NCBI GenBank assembly: GCA_963767565.1
Contig: CAVYEG010000010.1
Span: forward strand, 289,536-353,535
DNA: 64,000 nucleotides
Reading direction: 5' to 3'
From: Palsa-504 sp963767565
GTDB taxonomy: Bacteria > Actinomycetota > Actinomycetes > Streptosporangiales > Streptosporangiaceae
Part shown: in pieces, positions 1 through 8,020 of the stretch
How the letters are laid out: each line of letters starts with the position of its first letter
Position numbering within the stretch: the stretch's first letter is position 1
The notes under the pieces: model-generated
Seen by the model: the letters and a program-made list of their open reading frames with translations, nothing else
Databases searched by the model: none
What the model was told of the DNA's origin: nothing
Position numbers and translations under genes: made by a program

Positions 1-243
1 GCGCATCGCCACCGCCGCGTCGACCGCTGCCCGCTGCGCCTTGGCCCGCATCCGCTCCTTGCGGATCTGCTCATAAGCCGGCACGCCAGCGGCCGTCACG
101 CTCGCGGCGACGGCTCCCAGCGTCCACCACCGCCTGCCCGGCCCGGCGCCCCCGGCCTGCATACCGGACCAGGTGGCCAAGGCCACCCCGGCCAGGCTGA
201 CGATCGTGGTCAGGTAAACCCGCGCACCGGGCGGAAGCCGCAT
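1..243 (-). CDS. Membrane-anchored protein, N-terminal part (cut by window edge)
   Basis: Reads inward from ATG (complement of 241-243) and runs off the left edge still open, 81 codons visible. After a short basic start (MRLPPGAR) there are two hydrophobic segments (YLTTIVSLAGVALATW and WTLGAVAASVTAAGVPAY), then a charged helix-like stretch rich in Arg, Lys and Ala (EQIRKERMRAKAQRAA). The layout suits a small two-pass membrane anchor for a cytoplasmic domain beyond the window. Family not recognised. Confidence 0.55.
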   Translation of the reverse strand, partial: MRLPPGARVYLTTIVSLAGVALATWSGMQAGGAGPGRRWWTLGAVAASVTAAGVPAYEQIRKERMRAKAQRAAVDAAVAMR

Positions 244-455
244 GCGGAGCAGGGTAGGCCATGACGCGCGGCACTCGCGGAGACCACATGAATATTCATC
301 CCTGGGCGGGTCAGATCGGTTCTGATAGTAGTCAGGCTGGAATGCAGAATTGGCTGTTCTGCGACTGGTTTCGCGCCTGGCAGGGCGGGTGGCGTTGGAG
401 GCGGAGCGTGCCGAGGCGCCGCACCGAAACAGGCCTTGTGGCGAGAATGCTGAGA

Positions 456-1052
456 TCATCGGCGGCCGGGGAGCCGCCGTTCGCTGACCGAAGCGGCGAC
501 GGCCGCCACGGACAGGGCCAGGACGGTCCACCACACCGTGTCGGACGGGAGGCCGTCGCCGCCGGAGGCCGGGAACGTGTGCACCCAATGCGAGACCAGC
601 GGCACGGTGCCGGGCAGTATGAGGATCAGGACCACGGCGGCGGACGCCGCCGCCCCCGGCTCACCGGTCCGGGTGCGGCCCACGGCCGCCACCGCGAATC
701 CGAGCAGTACGTTGCCGGTTAGCGCGAGTGCGGTCGATCCCCACGGCAGCGCCAGCCCGCGCAACGCGCCCGCGACCAGCAGCACTGCACCGACGGTCAG
801 CGGCACCAGCAGCGCCAGCGCGCGGACCGCGGTGCGCCGGAAGGCCCCGGTCGGCGTCACGTCGACGACCAGGCTGGCCGGCTCGTCGAGGGCGAATGCG
901 GCCGCGGCGGCGAGCAGCGCGAAGCTGAGCGGGAACAGCACGGTGGTGGCCGCGGGGAACAGGACCCCGCAGCCGCCCGCTACCATCGCGGCGGCGCTAA
1001 CGCCGGCGACCGTCGGCCACGCCCCGGCCCGCAGCGCTGGCCCGGCCATCAT
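456..1052 (-). CDS. Multi-pass membrane protein, ABC-transporter permease partner
   Basis: 198 aa, starting at the first of two adjacent ATGs; its start overlaps the stop of the next gene upstream (1049), which points to translational coupling. The protein is mostly hydrophobic with about six membrane segments, for example TTVLFPLSFALLAAAAAFAL, LVPLTVGAVLLVAGALRGLA and AAVVLILILPGTVPLVSHW, and a short basic C-terminus. With the upstream permease-like gene and the tail of a further upstream gene it looks like the last gene of an ABC export operon. Substrate unknown. The call rests on topology and context, not on a motif. Confidence 0.5.
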   Translation of the reverse strand: MMAGPALRAGAWPTVAGVSAAAMVAGGCGVLFPAATTVLFPLSFALLAAAAAFALDEPASLVVDVTPTGAFRRTAVRALALLVPLTVGAVLLVAGALRGLALPWGSTALALTGNVLLGFAVAAVGRTRTGEPGAAASAAVVLILILPGTVPLVSHWVHTFPASGGDGLPSDTVWWTVLALSVAAVAASVSERRLPGRR

Positions 1053-1920
1053 GCGCGGACGGCGTGCGCGAGCCCGCCGCCGGCGGTCAGTACGAGCAGG
1101 AGCACGGCTGCCGCCAGGACAATCGGCAGGGCGCGGACGATCGTGAACCGGACCCGGCTCTCTGCCCCGCGCAGCAGCGCCACGAGTACCGCGATCGCGC
1201 ACAGGGCGAACTGCCAGCCGATGAACAACCACGGTGACCCGCGCCAGGTGGTGACCTCGGTGACATTCTCGGAGGACGTGAAGAACGCGAACGGCGCGAA
1301 CAGCCGCAGCACCACGTTCGGTGTCGGGTCCGGGTGCGTGAGGCTCACGATCGTGACCAGGACCACCCAGCCGTACAGGATGAGGAACAGCGCCAACGCC
1401 GCCCCGGGAATCGGACCCAGCGGCCCAGTGCGACACCAAGCAGCGGCCCGCCGAGCGCCGGCAGGACCATCTGCTCGACGAGGACGGCGATACGGGCCGG
1501 CGGGCTGAATGCCCCGTACACCCAGTCGCCCGCGACCGGACGATAGAGCCGGAACGCGATCAGGCTGGCGACACCGCACAAGAATGGCATGATCGCGACC
1601 GTGTAGAGCGCGGCAGTGCGCATCGGCAGCGTCGCCGGGGTAGTGCTGACTATTGGCTCGCTGGCCCGCATCGACCGGGTCTGCCAGAACGCGGCCATCA
1701 TGCCGAAGCCGCCGAGGTAGATCGCCGGATACGGGGTCACCGTGTCGATCTCGGTGACCGCGGTGCGGCCGGCGGCCCACGCCGTGAATGCGGTGAGCGC
1801 GGCGCCGGCCAGGAAGACCGGGTTGACGGCGAAGCGGCGCAGCTCGCAGGTGGCGAGCGCGGTGAACACGCTGCGGTCGGCGACCGGTTCCGCGCGGGCG
1901 GCCGCGAGGCTGGCGGTCAT
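1049..1920 (-). pseudogene. ABC-2-type permease-like membrane protein, one frameshift
   Basis: A good ribosome site (AAGGAGG) precedes ATG at 1920. The N-terminal frame (MTASLAAARAEP...) runs to about 1410, reading GPLLGVALGRWVRFPG. The sensible continuation (AALALFLILYGWVVLVTIVS...) lies in the frame that ends at 1049. The break is in a GGGG run near 1408, where one extra G would rejoin the frames into a protein of about 290 aa with six or so membrane segments. This could be a homopolymer consensus error or a true mutation. The start overlaps the stop of an upstream reading frame (1917-1919). Confidence 0.5.
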
Positions 1921-1985
1921 GATGCCCCCTCCTTGGTGGGCTCGGGCTCCGGCGGCCAGTCGTCCTGGACCGTGGCAGGCGGCAC
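1917..1985 (-). pseudogene. C-terminal tail of an upstream gene, probably the ABC ATPase
   Basis: On the minus strand a short in-frame tail (DDWPPEPEPTKEGAS, then TGA) overlaps the ATG of the permease gene by the usual TGA/ATG arrangement. An ABC ATP-binding subunit would normally stand here, but only about 20 codons remain before the sequence turns into a fragment of another gene on the plus strand. The identity is inferred from position only. Confidence 0.3.
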
Positions 1986-2150
1986 GCTGATCGCGGCGGT
2001 GGCGTTCCGGCCGCTGCGCCGGCGCGTAGAGGATCTCGTGGACCGCCGATTCGCCCGCGAGCGCTACTCGGCGAGCATGCGGCTAGACGCGTTCACGGAC
2101 CGGCTGCGGGCCGGCACCGAGCAGCCGGAGCGGGTCGAGGATCTGGTGGG
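1972..2150 (+). pseudogene. Sensor histidine kinase fragment
   Basis: In frame on the plus strand: AAVAFRPLRRRVEDLVDRRF followed by ARERYSASMRLDAFTDRLR. This matches the linker seen in actinobacterial sensor kinases after the last membrane helix (FRPLRRRVQ..VDRRFNR.RYDA..T..AFT.RLR). There is no start, and no dimerisation or ATPase domain follows; the sequence ends against the AhpD-like gene. It is a stranded internal fragment. Confidence 0.5.
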
Positions 2151-2151
2151 G

Positions 2152-2712
2152 TTAGGTCTGGCGGCGGGGTTCATCCGATGGCGGCAGGTAGCCGTGGTTG
2201 ATGAGGCGCTGCGCCCCGGCGGCGTACAGGGCGGGATCGTCAGGGGCGGTCGTGGCCAGTCCGTCGACGTATCGGTTGAACATGCAGAACACCGCCGCGA
2301 TCAGGACGGTGTCGTGGATCTCCAGGTCAGTCGCGTCTGCTGCCCGGGCCCGGGCCACCAGCTCGGCGGTGACGTGGAGGCCGCCTTGCTGCACGGCCGC
2401 CGCGATCGCCAGCAAGGTCTTCAGCTTGGCCGGCACTGGTGCGCTGCCGGGGTCGGAGCGGACCTGCTCCACCAGCGGCATCCCGCCCGGCAGCTGGGCC
2501 GCGGCGCACGCAGAATGCGACGCCGAGCAGTACCGGCACTGGTTCAGCGCCGACACGTAGGCCGCGATCAGTTCCCGCTCACCGCGGGTCAAGGTGCTCG
2601 GCCCGCGCAGCAGCACCTCGGCCAGCTCGCTCAGCGGGCGGCCCGTCTGCGGCCGGTACCGGAGCAGCCCCCGGATACCCGGCTCTGCGGAGTTCAAGGC
2701 GATATACGGCAT
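2152..2712 (-). CDS. AhpD-like carboxymuconolactone decarboxylase family peroxidase
   Basis: 186 aa, starting at ATG 2712 (MPYIALNSAEPGIRG) behind an AAGGA ribosome site; a longer frame upstream is unlikely. It carries the family motif C-RY-C-SASH (Cys-x-x-Cys-x-x-x-His), the redox pair and proton relay of AhpD-type alkylhydroperoxidases, followed by an alpha-helical C-terminus. The reaction would be thiol-dependent peroxide reduction in the cytoplasm. It stands alone; neighbours on both sides are fragments. A second AhpD-like gene lies at 47201-47674. Confidence 0.8.
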   Translation of the reverse strand: MPYIALNSAEPGIRGLLRYRPQTGRPLSELAEVLLRGPSTLTRGERELIAAYVSALNQCRYCSASHSACAAAQLPGGMPLVEQVRSDPGSAPVPAKLKTLLAIAAAVQQGGLHVTAELVARARAADATDLEIHDTVLIAAVFCMFNRYVDGLATTAPDDPALYAAGAQRLINHGYLPPSDEPRRQT

Positions 2713-3061
2713 GCACAGTCCTTCCTGCGCAGGGGGAATCACCATTAGCATGCCGTATCTGTCCAGGACGCCGGCCAGCGGCGGCCTTCTCGGACCCGTC
2801 GGACTCAAGTGCCTGATACCTTCATCGCAGTCAAGGCGGAGCGCTCCGGCAGGGCGTCAGAGCCCAGTCATGCCCGCGTAGTCCGTGAGCGTTTACGGTC
2901 GTGATCGTTCAGGAGCCTGGCGTCCGGGCCGTCCTGGCTCACGACCTTGGATCGCGGTCCCGCGGGCGGGACTGACCTGTCCGCTGCGGCGCACGCCGGT
3001 ATGCTCGCCCGGTGAGCCGGATCTCTGGTTGACAGAGGGATACGGCAGACGGAGTGAGAAG
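2713..3061. other. Intergenic stretch, nothing recognised
   Basis: About 350 bp between the AhpD-like gene and a short ORF. Frames on both strands give Arg/Pro-rich shadows with no domain. No repeat or clear hairpin seen. Confidence 0.4.
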
Positions 3062-3190
3062 ATGACAACTGTTCATGAGCTCAGCGTGCTTCATGATCTC
3101 GCCCAAATCCATTTGGTAGCAGTACCCCTTCTAGACCTAACAGGCTTTGAGGCCCGAAGCCCTAGATTGAGCCTACTCCTGTCGCGTTAG
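3062..3190 (+). CDS. Short ORF, probably truncated by the MazG cassette
   Basis: 42 codons (MTTVHELSVLHDLAQIHLVA...), ATG at 3062 behind GGAGTGAGAAG. Its last three codons and stop fall inside the left terminal inverted repeat that begins at 3181, so the present stop may have been supplied by the insertion. Family not recognised, and it may not be expressed. Confidence 0.25.
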   Translation: MTTVHELSVLHDLAQIHLVAVPLLDLTGFEARSPRLSLLLSR

Positions 3191-3232
3191 CCAAGTATCT
3201 TGACCGACTGCAGAGTTTCGCGGACGCTGCAT
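3181..3232 (+). repeat. Left terminal inverted repeat of the MazG cassette
   Basis: 52 bp, beginning GTCGCGTTAGCC and ending CGCGGACGCTGCAT. It pairs with 3747-3798 except for three bases around 3207-3210. Confidence 0.85.
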
Positions 3233-3236
3233 TTAT

Positions 3237-3386
3237 GGCTTTAACTGTGAGTGTGGATGTCCCGCCGCGTGATCGTGAGGTGCTGTCCTCGTGGCTGCGG
3301 TCGACGTCGATCCGGGGGGCTGGCGCAGCGGGGCGCGGATCGTGCTGCTGGCCGGCAACGGGGCCGGGACCGACCGAACTCTAGAG
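3237..3386 (+). pseudogene. IS630-like transposase N-terminal remnant
   Basis: Reads VPPRDREVLSSWLRSTSI, then after a frame slip in the GGGGGG run RARIVLLAGNG. This matches the start of IS630-type transposases (L..W.R......RARIVLLA.G), the first helices of their HTH domain. It stops after about 45 codons and has no DDE domain. It suggests the cassette derives from an IS630-like element. Confidence 0.5.
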
Positions 3387-3390
3387 TCAG

Positions 3391-3720
3391 TTATCGGCCA
3401 TCACCACTACCACCGATCGCCCCTCTTCGCTGTCGGTCAGCGAGCTTGGCGATGTTGAGCTGAGCGACGTCATCGAGAGGAATATCGAAATAGTCGGCGA
3501 TCACGGCGATATACCACAGGGAGTCGCCAAGTTCCTTCTTGAGGTCTTCTGCATCCCATTGCGAGAAGTCGCTATCGCGGTCACGGATAATTTTCTTTGC
3601 TTTCTCAGCGATCTCGCCCGTCTCGCCGACGAGCCCTAGGAGCAGATGAAACAGTTCGTTGTGCTTGCTCTTAGGGGCTGCCGTTCTAAGCGCCGCCCGC
3701 TGATAGTCGTTGAGATGCAC
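3391..3720 (-). CDS. MazG-like nucleotide pyrophosphohydrolase
   Basis: 109 aa, ATG at 3720 (MHLNDYQRAALRTAAPK). The MazG-type alpha-helical NTP-PPase signature is present: a GLVGETGEIAEKAKK helix supplying the E-x-x-E metal ligands, then KKELGDSLWYIAVIADYF supplying the E-x-x-D pair. Such enzymes hydrolyse NTPs or dNTPs to NMP and PPi (house-cleaning or phage-related). Base composition is lower in GC than the neighbours, and the gene fills the transposon-like cassette, so it was probably acquired. It is about the usual single-domain length. Confidence 0.85.
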   Translation of the reverse strand: MHLNDYQRAALRTAAPKSKHNELFHLLLGLVGETGEIAEKAKKIIRDRDSDFSQWDAEDLKKELGDSLWYIAVIADYFDIPLDDVAQLNIAKLADRQRRGAIGGSGDGR

Positions 3721-3746
3721 CTTAGGTACTCCAAGAAGGGATCGGC

Positions 3747-3798
3747 ATGCAGCGTCCGCGAAACTCTGCCATCGGTCAAGATACTTGGCTAACGCGAC
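3747..3798 (-). repeat. Right terminal inverted repeat of the MazG cassette
   Basis: Reverse complement of 3181-3232 with three mismatches. The outer end GCGAC is followed directly by ACTCCT. Confidence 0.85.
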
Positions 3799-3825
3799 AC
3801 TCCTACTATGTGCGGCGAGGTAGAT

Positions 3826-4068
3826 CTAACGCCCCTGGCAGGCCGGCCAGGCGTGACCGTAGTCTATAACAATACGGTTGTACGCCATGCCGAAGTACTC
3901 GGTGAGGGGTCCACCGTACTCAACGCGTCTGGCAGGATCAGGAAATGGCTGCCGTTTTCCTAGCGACGCCGCCAATTTTTGGTCGTTATCCACGCACCCG
4001 GGCACGTTATGGGCCGACTTACCGCAATAGTTTGGCCAAGTCGTGCTGGCGGCAGCGCATCCGCTCAT
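3826..4068 (-). CDS. Small possible lipoprotein, 5' end uncertain
   Basis: 80 codons from ATG 4068. The start contains a lipobox-like MSGC, but the hydrophobic signal that should precede it lies upstream in frame only as AALSAA before a stop, so the true start may be lost. Three further cysteines (NYC, GC, AC) would suit an extracytoplasmic protein. Codon use is less GC-rich than most of the window. No family recognised. Confidence 0.35.
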   Translation of the reverse strand: MSGCAAASTTWPNYCGKSAHNVPGCVDNDQKLAASLGKRQPFPDPARRVEYGGPLTEYFGMAYNRIVIDYGHAWPACQGR

Positions 4069-4292
4069 AGCCGCGGACAGGGCTGCATCCGGGTGTCATC
4101 GCCCTGGCTATTTCAGCTGCGGTCTCCGGCGGAGATGGCCTATACGGCGGTCAGAGAGTTGTTGTGTTGACACTTCCGAGCGCTGGCATCAGGGTGGATT
4201 TGAGCGCCCGGAGAAGAGGCTCGGCAGCTGACCATGGCGTCAGTTCTCATGATGGACCGGCCCAGGCGCTTGGTGCGGCAGGGGAGGGCGTG

Positions 4293-4817
4293 ATGGGCGC
4301 AGGCGCAGTACCGCCGCTAGTCGTGCCGGCGTGGTGCGACCCGCAGGTGCGCACCTATCGCCTGTCCTGGGCGGACATCCTGGTCGGCCTGCTGATCGCC
4401 GACGAGGAGCGGTTCGTGTTCGTGACTCCGGCGGGTGTGGTCTTCAATACGCTGCGGTCGCAATCGATGCTGGCCTGGCGACGGGGTAAGGCGTTCGGGA
4501 TGATCCCGCGATTTGACCTATCTACCGTGCAGGGGTCGTTCCGGTTGTATCTGAGCCGTCCCTCGACGACCGCGCCGTTGTACCGTCCGGGTACGGTGAC
4601 GGAGGTCGGGGAGAAACTGGCCGAGGCAGGCGACACACTGGGTGGCTTGCTCGATCTTGTGACGAAATTCGGCGGCATCGTCCAGCTTGCTGGTGCCGTG
4701 GGCCAGTTCATGGAGGCCCGGGCCGATTACCGGGAAATGCGGCAGGGTCGCGCCGCCGCCAGGGCATTGCGGGCCAAGATCAGCGCGCAATCCCAGCACC
4801 GTCCTTCCAGTGCCTAG
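4293..4817 (+). CDS. Conserved-looking protein of unknown function
   Basis: 174 aa from ATG 4293, chosen because GGGGAGGG lies just upstream; a longer frame begins at 4164. The first part looks beta-rich (RTYRLSWADILVGLLIADEE, FVFVTPAGVVFNTLRSQSML), possibly a PH- or GRAM-like fold that senses or binds at the membrane. The second half is helical, with a glycine-rich hydrophobic stretch (GGLLDLVTKFGGIVQLAGA) and a basic tail. No operon partner. The function cannot be assigned. Confidence 0.55.
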   Translation: MGAGAVPPLVVPAWCDPQVRTYRLSWADILVGLLIADEERFVFVTPAGVVFNTLRSQSMLAWRRGKAFGMIPRFDLSTVQGSFRLYLSRPSTTAPLYRPGTVTEVGEKLAEAGDTLGGLLDLVTKFGGIVQLAGAVGQFMEARADYREMRQGRAAARALRAKISAQSQHRPSSA

Positions 4818-4983
4818 ATCTTCTATGACAAGCGTTTCGGGAAACTCCCCTCTTACCGCGGACAGGGCGCTGACCGCGACGTGCGCGAAACGCATTCGGC
4901 CGCGGGTGGCACAGGAACGACCTGTCATACCGCGAGGCGGGCGTGAGGCCAGGGACGCGGCAAAGTCGTAAATTCCGGGGCGG

Positions 4984-5445
4984 TTACGTCGCCGGTGCGG
5001 GCGGTTCGGTCAGTGCGGCGATGCACGCGGTGAGCAGGTGCCGCATCTGGTCTTGTTCGCTGGCGTCCAGGTTGGCCAGCATGTCTTGCTCGACGCGGCG
5101 GACCGCGGCGCTGGCCGTGATGAGCTGGCGGCGCCCGCGGGGGGTCAGCTCGGCGGGCAGGGCCCGGCCGGCGGGTGCCTGTGCGGGGCGGACGACGAGT
5201 CCCTGGCGTTCGAGGGCCTGCAGGAGCACGTTCATCGACTGCCGGGTGACGAAGGCGCCGCGGGCAAGCTCGGAGTTGGACAGGCCCGGCCGCTGGGCGA
5301 GCAGCTCCAGGCAGGAGTAGCAGGTGATCGTCATGCCGAGCGGCCTGAGCACGGCCTCCAGGGCAGAGTGCAGGGCGCTCGCGGCCGCCTTCAGCATGTA
5401 CCCCAGTGAGGTGTCCAGCTCGATTCCGGGCTCGCCTTGACTCAT
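4984..5445 (-). CDS. MarR-family transcriptional repressor
   Basis: 153 aa, ATG at 5445 (MSQGEPGIELDTSLGYM). Winged-helix layout: dimerisation helix, then LELLAQRPGLSNSELARGAF, the recognition helix VTRQSMNVLLQALERQGLV, a wing with RALPAELTPRGRRQL, and a C-terminal dimer helix. It is divergent from the VOC gene at 5509, with two 16-bp palindromes in the 63-bp gap, one of them starting at the repressor's own ATG. That arrangement implies autorepression and control of the VOC gene, relieved by a small ligand. Confidence 0.85.
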   Translation of the reverse strand: MSQGEPGIELDTSLGYMLKAAASALHSALEAVLRPLGMTITCYSCLELLAQRPGLSNSELARGAFVTRQSMNVLLQALERQGLVVRPAQAPAGRALPAELTPRGRRQLITASAAVRRVEQDMLANLDASEQDQMRHLLTACIAALTEPPAPAT

Positions 5446-5488
5446 GTCAGTATTCTGACATACAGTGCGGTGTGTCAGAAGACTGACA
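5445..5488. promoter_or_regulatory. Two MarR operator palindromes
   Basis: TGTCAGTATTCTGACA (5445-5460) and TGTCAGAAGACTGACA (5473-5488) are perfect 6-bp-arm palindromes with 28 bp between centres. They sit between the divergent MarR and VOC genes, so both promoters would be covered. Confidence 0.8.
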
Positions 5489-5508
5489 TACCATGAGGAG
5501 GCAAGACC

Positions 5509-5877
5509 GTGGCCGTCACCGGACCCGACTTCATTTCGCTGCAGGTGCGCGACCTGGAACGTTCCGCCGCTTTCTACGAGCGGTACCTGGGGCTCAAGCG
5601 CTCCGCCGCGGGACCGCCGCACGCCGTGGTGTTCGGCACCACGCCGATCGCGTTCGCCGTCCGCGACGCCGCCGCGGGCACCGACCTGGACGCGGTCGCG
5701 CAGCCGGGCCAGGGCATGGCGCTGTGGCTGCACGCCCCCGACGCGCAGGACATCCACGACGCCCTCGCCGCCGCCGGCACCACGATCATCTCAGCGCCCG
5801 CCGACGGGCCGTTCGGCCGCACCTTCACGTTCGCCGACCCCGACGGCTACCAGGTGACCCTCCACGACCGCAGCTGA
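5509..5877 (+). CDS. VOC-family (glyoxalase/bleomycin-resistance-like) protein
   Basis: 122 aa from GTG 5509, after GAGGAGG. Typical VOC start FISLQVRDLERSAAFYERYL and end FGRTFTFADPDGYQVTLHDR, where the final D/E-region residue is a usual metal ligand. One beta-alpha-beta-beta-beta pair per half gives a metal-binding cup used in isomerisation, dioxygenation or drug sequestration. Regulation by the adjacent MarR repressor suggests a role in detoxification. Substrate unknown. Confidence 0.8.
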   Translation: MAVTGPDFISLQVRDLERSAAFYERYLGLKRSAAGPPHAVVFGTTPIAFAVRDAAAGTDLDAVAQPGQGMALWLHAPDAQDIHDALAAAGTTIISAPADGPFGRTFTFADPDGYQVTLHDRS

Positions 5878-5919
5878 GCGTCCGGGTCTTCGGCGCGGCA
5901 GGCGCCCTGAGCGGGCCTC

Positions 5920-6102
5920 TCACAGCGGCAGGCCAGCCGCCAGGGACACGGCACAGCCCCTCATCCAGTTTGACGCCGTCGGCACGTCTGCGCCCGCAAA
6001 GCGCAGCACGATCGTGTCGTCGTCCGCCGGCCGCGCGTCCAGGCCGAAGACGTCCTGGTAGAACTGCCGCGCCCGGTCAAGATCGGGAACGAACAGCGTC
6101 AT
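5920..6102 (-). pseudogene. VOC-family N-terminal fragment
   Basis: Begins MTLFVPDLDRARQFYQDVFG and continues DDTIVLRFAGADV, a clear first half of a VOC domain. After about 40 codons it runs into unrelated sequence (NWMRGCAVSLAAG) and stops. The second half, with the metal-binding DPDG region, is missing. Confidence 0.6.
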
Positions 6103-6189
6103 CGCGCCGATCCTTTTCTCCCAGTGCCTGGCCCGGGCCCTGCTCGGGCCCCGCCCTGGCGGCCGGCAAGGTGGCGGACGGCCCCGGGC

Positions 6190-6645
6190 CAGCGTGCGCG
6201 GTTACCGGGCCCGGCGGGCCGCCCGGCAGGCGCAGGAGCTGGCTCGCGGCCGGTTAAGGGCGGTGGCCGTGGACGGCAAGAGCTGCCGCGGGGCCCGCCG
6301 CGGCGACGGCACCAGGGTCCACCTGCTCGGCGCCGCCGAGCACGGCGGGCGGCTGCTGGATCACGTCGAGGTCGATGTCAAGCACAACGAGACCAGCCAT
6401 TTCACCGAGCTGCTGGGACCGCTGGACCTGAACGGGGCCGTCGTGACCTCCGACGCTCTCCATACCGTGCGGGCGAACCTGGACTGGCTGGTCAGCCAGA
6501 AGAACGCGCACTACATCGCCGTCGTCAAGCAGAACCAGCCGCTGCTGCACGCCCAGGTCACCGCCCTGCCCTGGGCTCAGGTCCCGGCCGGCAGCACGAC
6601 CCGGGAGAAGGGGCACGGCCGCGCCGAGACCGCCATGAGGTCACC
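6190..6645 (+). pseudogene. ISAs1-family transposase fragment
   Basis: Reads AVDGKSCRGARRGDGTRVHL, then VKHNETSHFTELLGPLDLNG, AVVTSDALHTVRANLDWLV and HYIAVVKQNQPLLHAQ. These are the first catalytic Asp region (VDGK), the K.NEI.....LL..L...G..VT.DA..T strand, and the VK.NQP segment of ISAs1 (H-repeat) transposases. The N-terminal domain and the last acidic residue are missing, and no terminal inverted repeats were seen, so this is an inert remnant. Confidence 0.65.
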
Positions 6646-6673
6646 CGCTTCCATTTATCGGAGTGCTGTCCGG

Positions 6674-7082
6674 TCAGTCGCGGGGAACCCGTGAACCGTC
6701 CGGCCCCAGCCAGGTACGGCCATCGATCAGCTCACGCGCCGCATCCAGGTGCCCGGCGTGAACCGCGGTCTCGGTCATCACGTGCAGGATGATCTCCCGC
6801 ACATCAGCAAGCCGCCAGCCGGCGAAGTAGTCCGGCCACCTGGCCGGCGCCGCGTCCAGGTCCAGGCCGGCCAGCACCGCGTCGGCAGCGGCTATTTCCT
6901 GCCGGTACAGCTCGAAGACGGCCTCGGCCGGCTCTGCTGGCGACGGCTGCCAGCCCGTGGCGTCGTCGAGGTCGACCGGCTCGCCCGCGGCCACGCCGCG
7001 GAACCAGAACCACATGACGGCGCTGACCGTTCAGGCAGTCCAGGAGCGCCGCCCGCTCCCTGCCCGAAGCCGGTTGCATCAT
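6674..7082 (-). pseudogene. DinB/DUF664-family gene with internal deletion
   Basis: The N-terminus (MMQPASGRERAALLDCLNGQRRHV) reads in one frame. The rest (MWFWFRGVAAGEPVDLDDA..., then ELYRQEIAAADAVLAGL, LHVMTETAVHAGHLDAARE) reads in another. The family normally has about 40 residues of helix 1 and loop between QR..V and the F-W-F-R-G motif; these are missing here. The C-terminal TETAVHAGHLD metal-ligand helix is intact. DUF664 proteins are DinB-like four-helix bundles of unknown substrate, often thiol transferases. Confidence 0.55.
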
Positions 7083-7204
7083 CTGACCTCCCACCATCCA
7101 CGGACTCAGACTGGTGAAGTATGCCGAACTCATCGCAACGACCGCCATGACCGCCGCAGCCGACGTCACGGCCGACGGCCGCCGCACCGAGCCCCGGCCT
7201 GCGG

Positions 7205-7969
7205 TCAGCTCCGCTCCGCCATCGCCAGCCCCGCCACGATGGCCCGGGCCACCGGCGAGGGATCCGAGCCGTCCAGCGCGAACCCATCGCGGACATGCAC
7301 GGCAGGCTGGGCGATCATCCGAGGAGCGATGCCCCGGTGCGGCCAGGTCGCGGTATGCACCACGAACGGATGGCACAAGAACACGTCCCCGGCCCGGCCG
7401 GTCGCGTGCGCGACCGGCCTGCACAACACCGACGGGCGCCAGAACTCCGCATCAGCACTGGTCCCGGCCTCACCGTACGGCGCCAGGAACTCCGGAACAT
7501 GCCGATGCGACCCGCGCACCAGCCGGGTCGGCGCGTCATCCGGGCTGACGTCGGTGAGCAGCAGCAGCGCCAGCAGCCCGCGTGCCCGGGACCGGACATT
7601 GACCCAGTACCCGCCCGGACCGTCATAACTGCCCTCAATGTGATAGCCGGCATTGGCCCGGTCCTCCGACGGGAACCGGACCACGACCGCGCCGCCGGCA
7701 TAGACCTGCGGCGTCCACCGGGCCGGGCCGATCAGCTCGTCATACGCAGCGGTCAGGGCCGGGGACATGGCCGCCGCGTCCAGCAGCCCGCCGCCCAGGC
7801 TGTCGATGTGCACCAGTGGCGGCCAGGTAGCAGGGTCGTCCTCGCGGATGCCCCGCTCGTCCAGCACCCCCCAGATCATCTCCCGGCAGGCCGCCGCCAC
7901 CGCCGCATCGAAAGCACCGCGGACAGCGACATAGCCATCACGGACGAATCCCTCAATGTCAAGGCCCAC
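7205..7969 (-). CDS. Phytanoyl-CoA dioxygenase (PhyH) family protein
   Basis: 254 aa from GTG 7969 (MGLDIEGFVRDGYVAVRGAF, the usual PhyH start). The double-stranded beta-helix 2-oxoglutarate/Fe(II) ligands can be proposed as H in NAGYHIEGS (H-x-E/D) and the distal H in LCHPFVVHTATWP, with R in the following GIAPRMIAQP for 2-OG. Members hydroxylate small molecules or lipids. The gene stands alone, convergent to nothing obvious. Substrate unknown. Confidence 0.75.
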   Translation of the reverse strand: MGLDIEGFVRDGYVAVRGAFDAAVAAACREMIWGVLDERGIREDDPATWPPLVHIDSLGGGLLDAAAMSPALTAAYDELIGPARWTPQVYAGGAVVVRFPSEDRANAGYHIEGSYDGPGGYWVNVRSRARGLLALLLLTDVSPDDAPTRLVRGSHRHVPEFLAPYGEAGTSADAEFWRPSVLCRPVAHATGRAGDVFLCHPFVVHTATWPHRGIAPRMIAQPAVHVRDGFALDGSDPSPVARAIVAGLAMAERS

Positions 7970-8020
7970 GGACCCATTCTGGTGCTGCCTTAACCGCAGG
8001 TCATCTCAATTACGCTCCAC

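Larger units (their letters stand above)
3181..3798. mobile_element. 618-bp cassette with 52-bp terminal inverted repeats, carrying mazG
   Basis: The ends are inverted copies of one 52-bp sequence starting GTCGCGTTAGCCAAGTATCT, with only three differences. The hexamer ACTCCT lies directly outside both ends (3175-3180 and 3799-3804), as a target-site duplication would. Inside are a decayed transposase N-terminus resembling IS630 on the plus strand and an intact MazG-like gene on the minus strand. Because IS630 relatives usually duplicate TA, the hexamer does not fit that family neatly. The cassette is probably non-autonomous, moved by a transposase supplied in trans. Confidence 0.7.
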
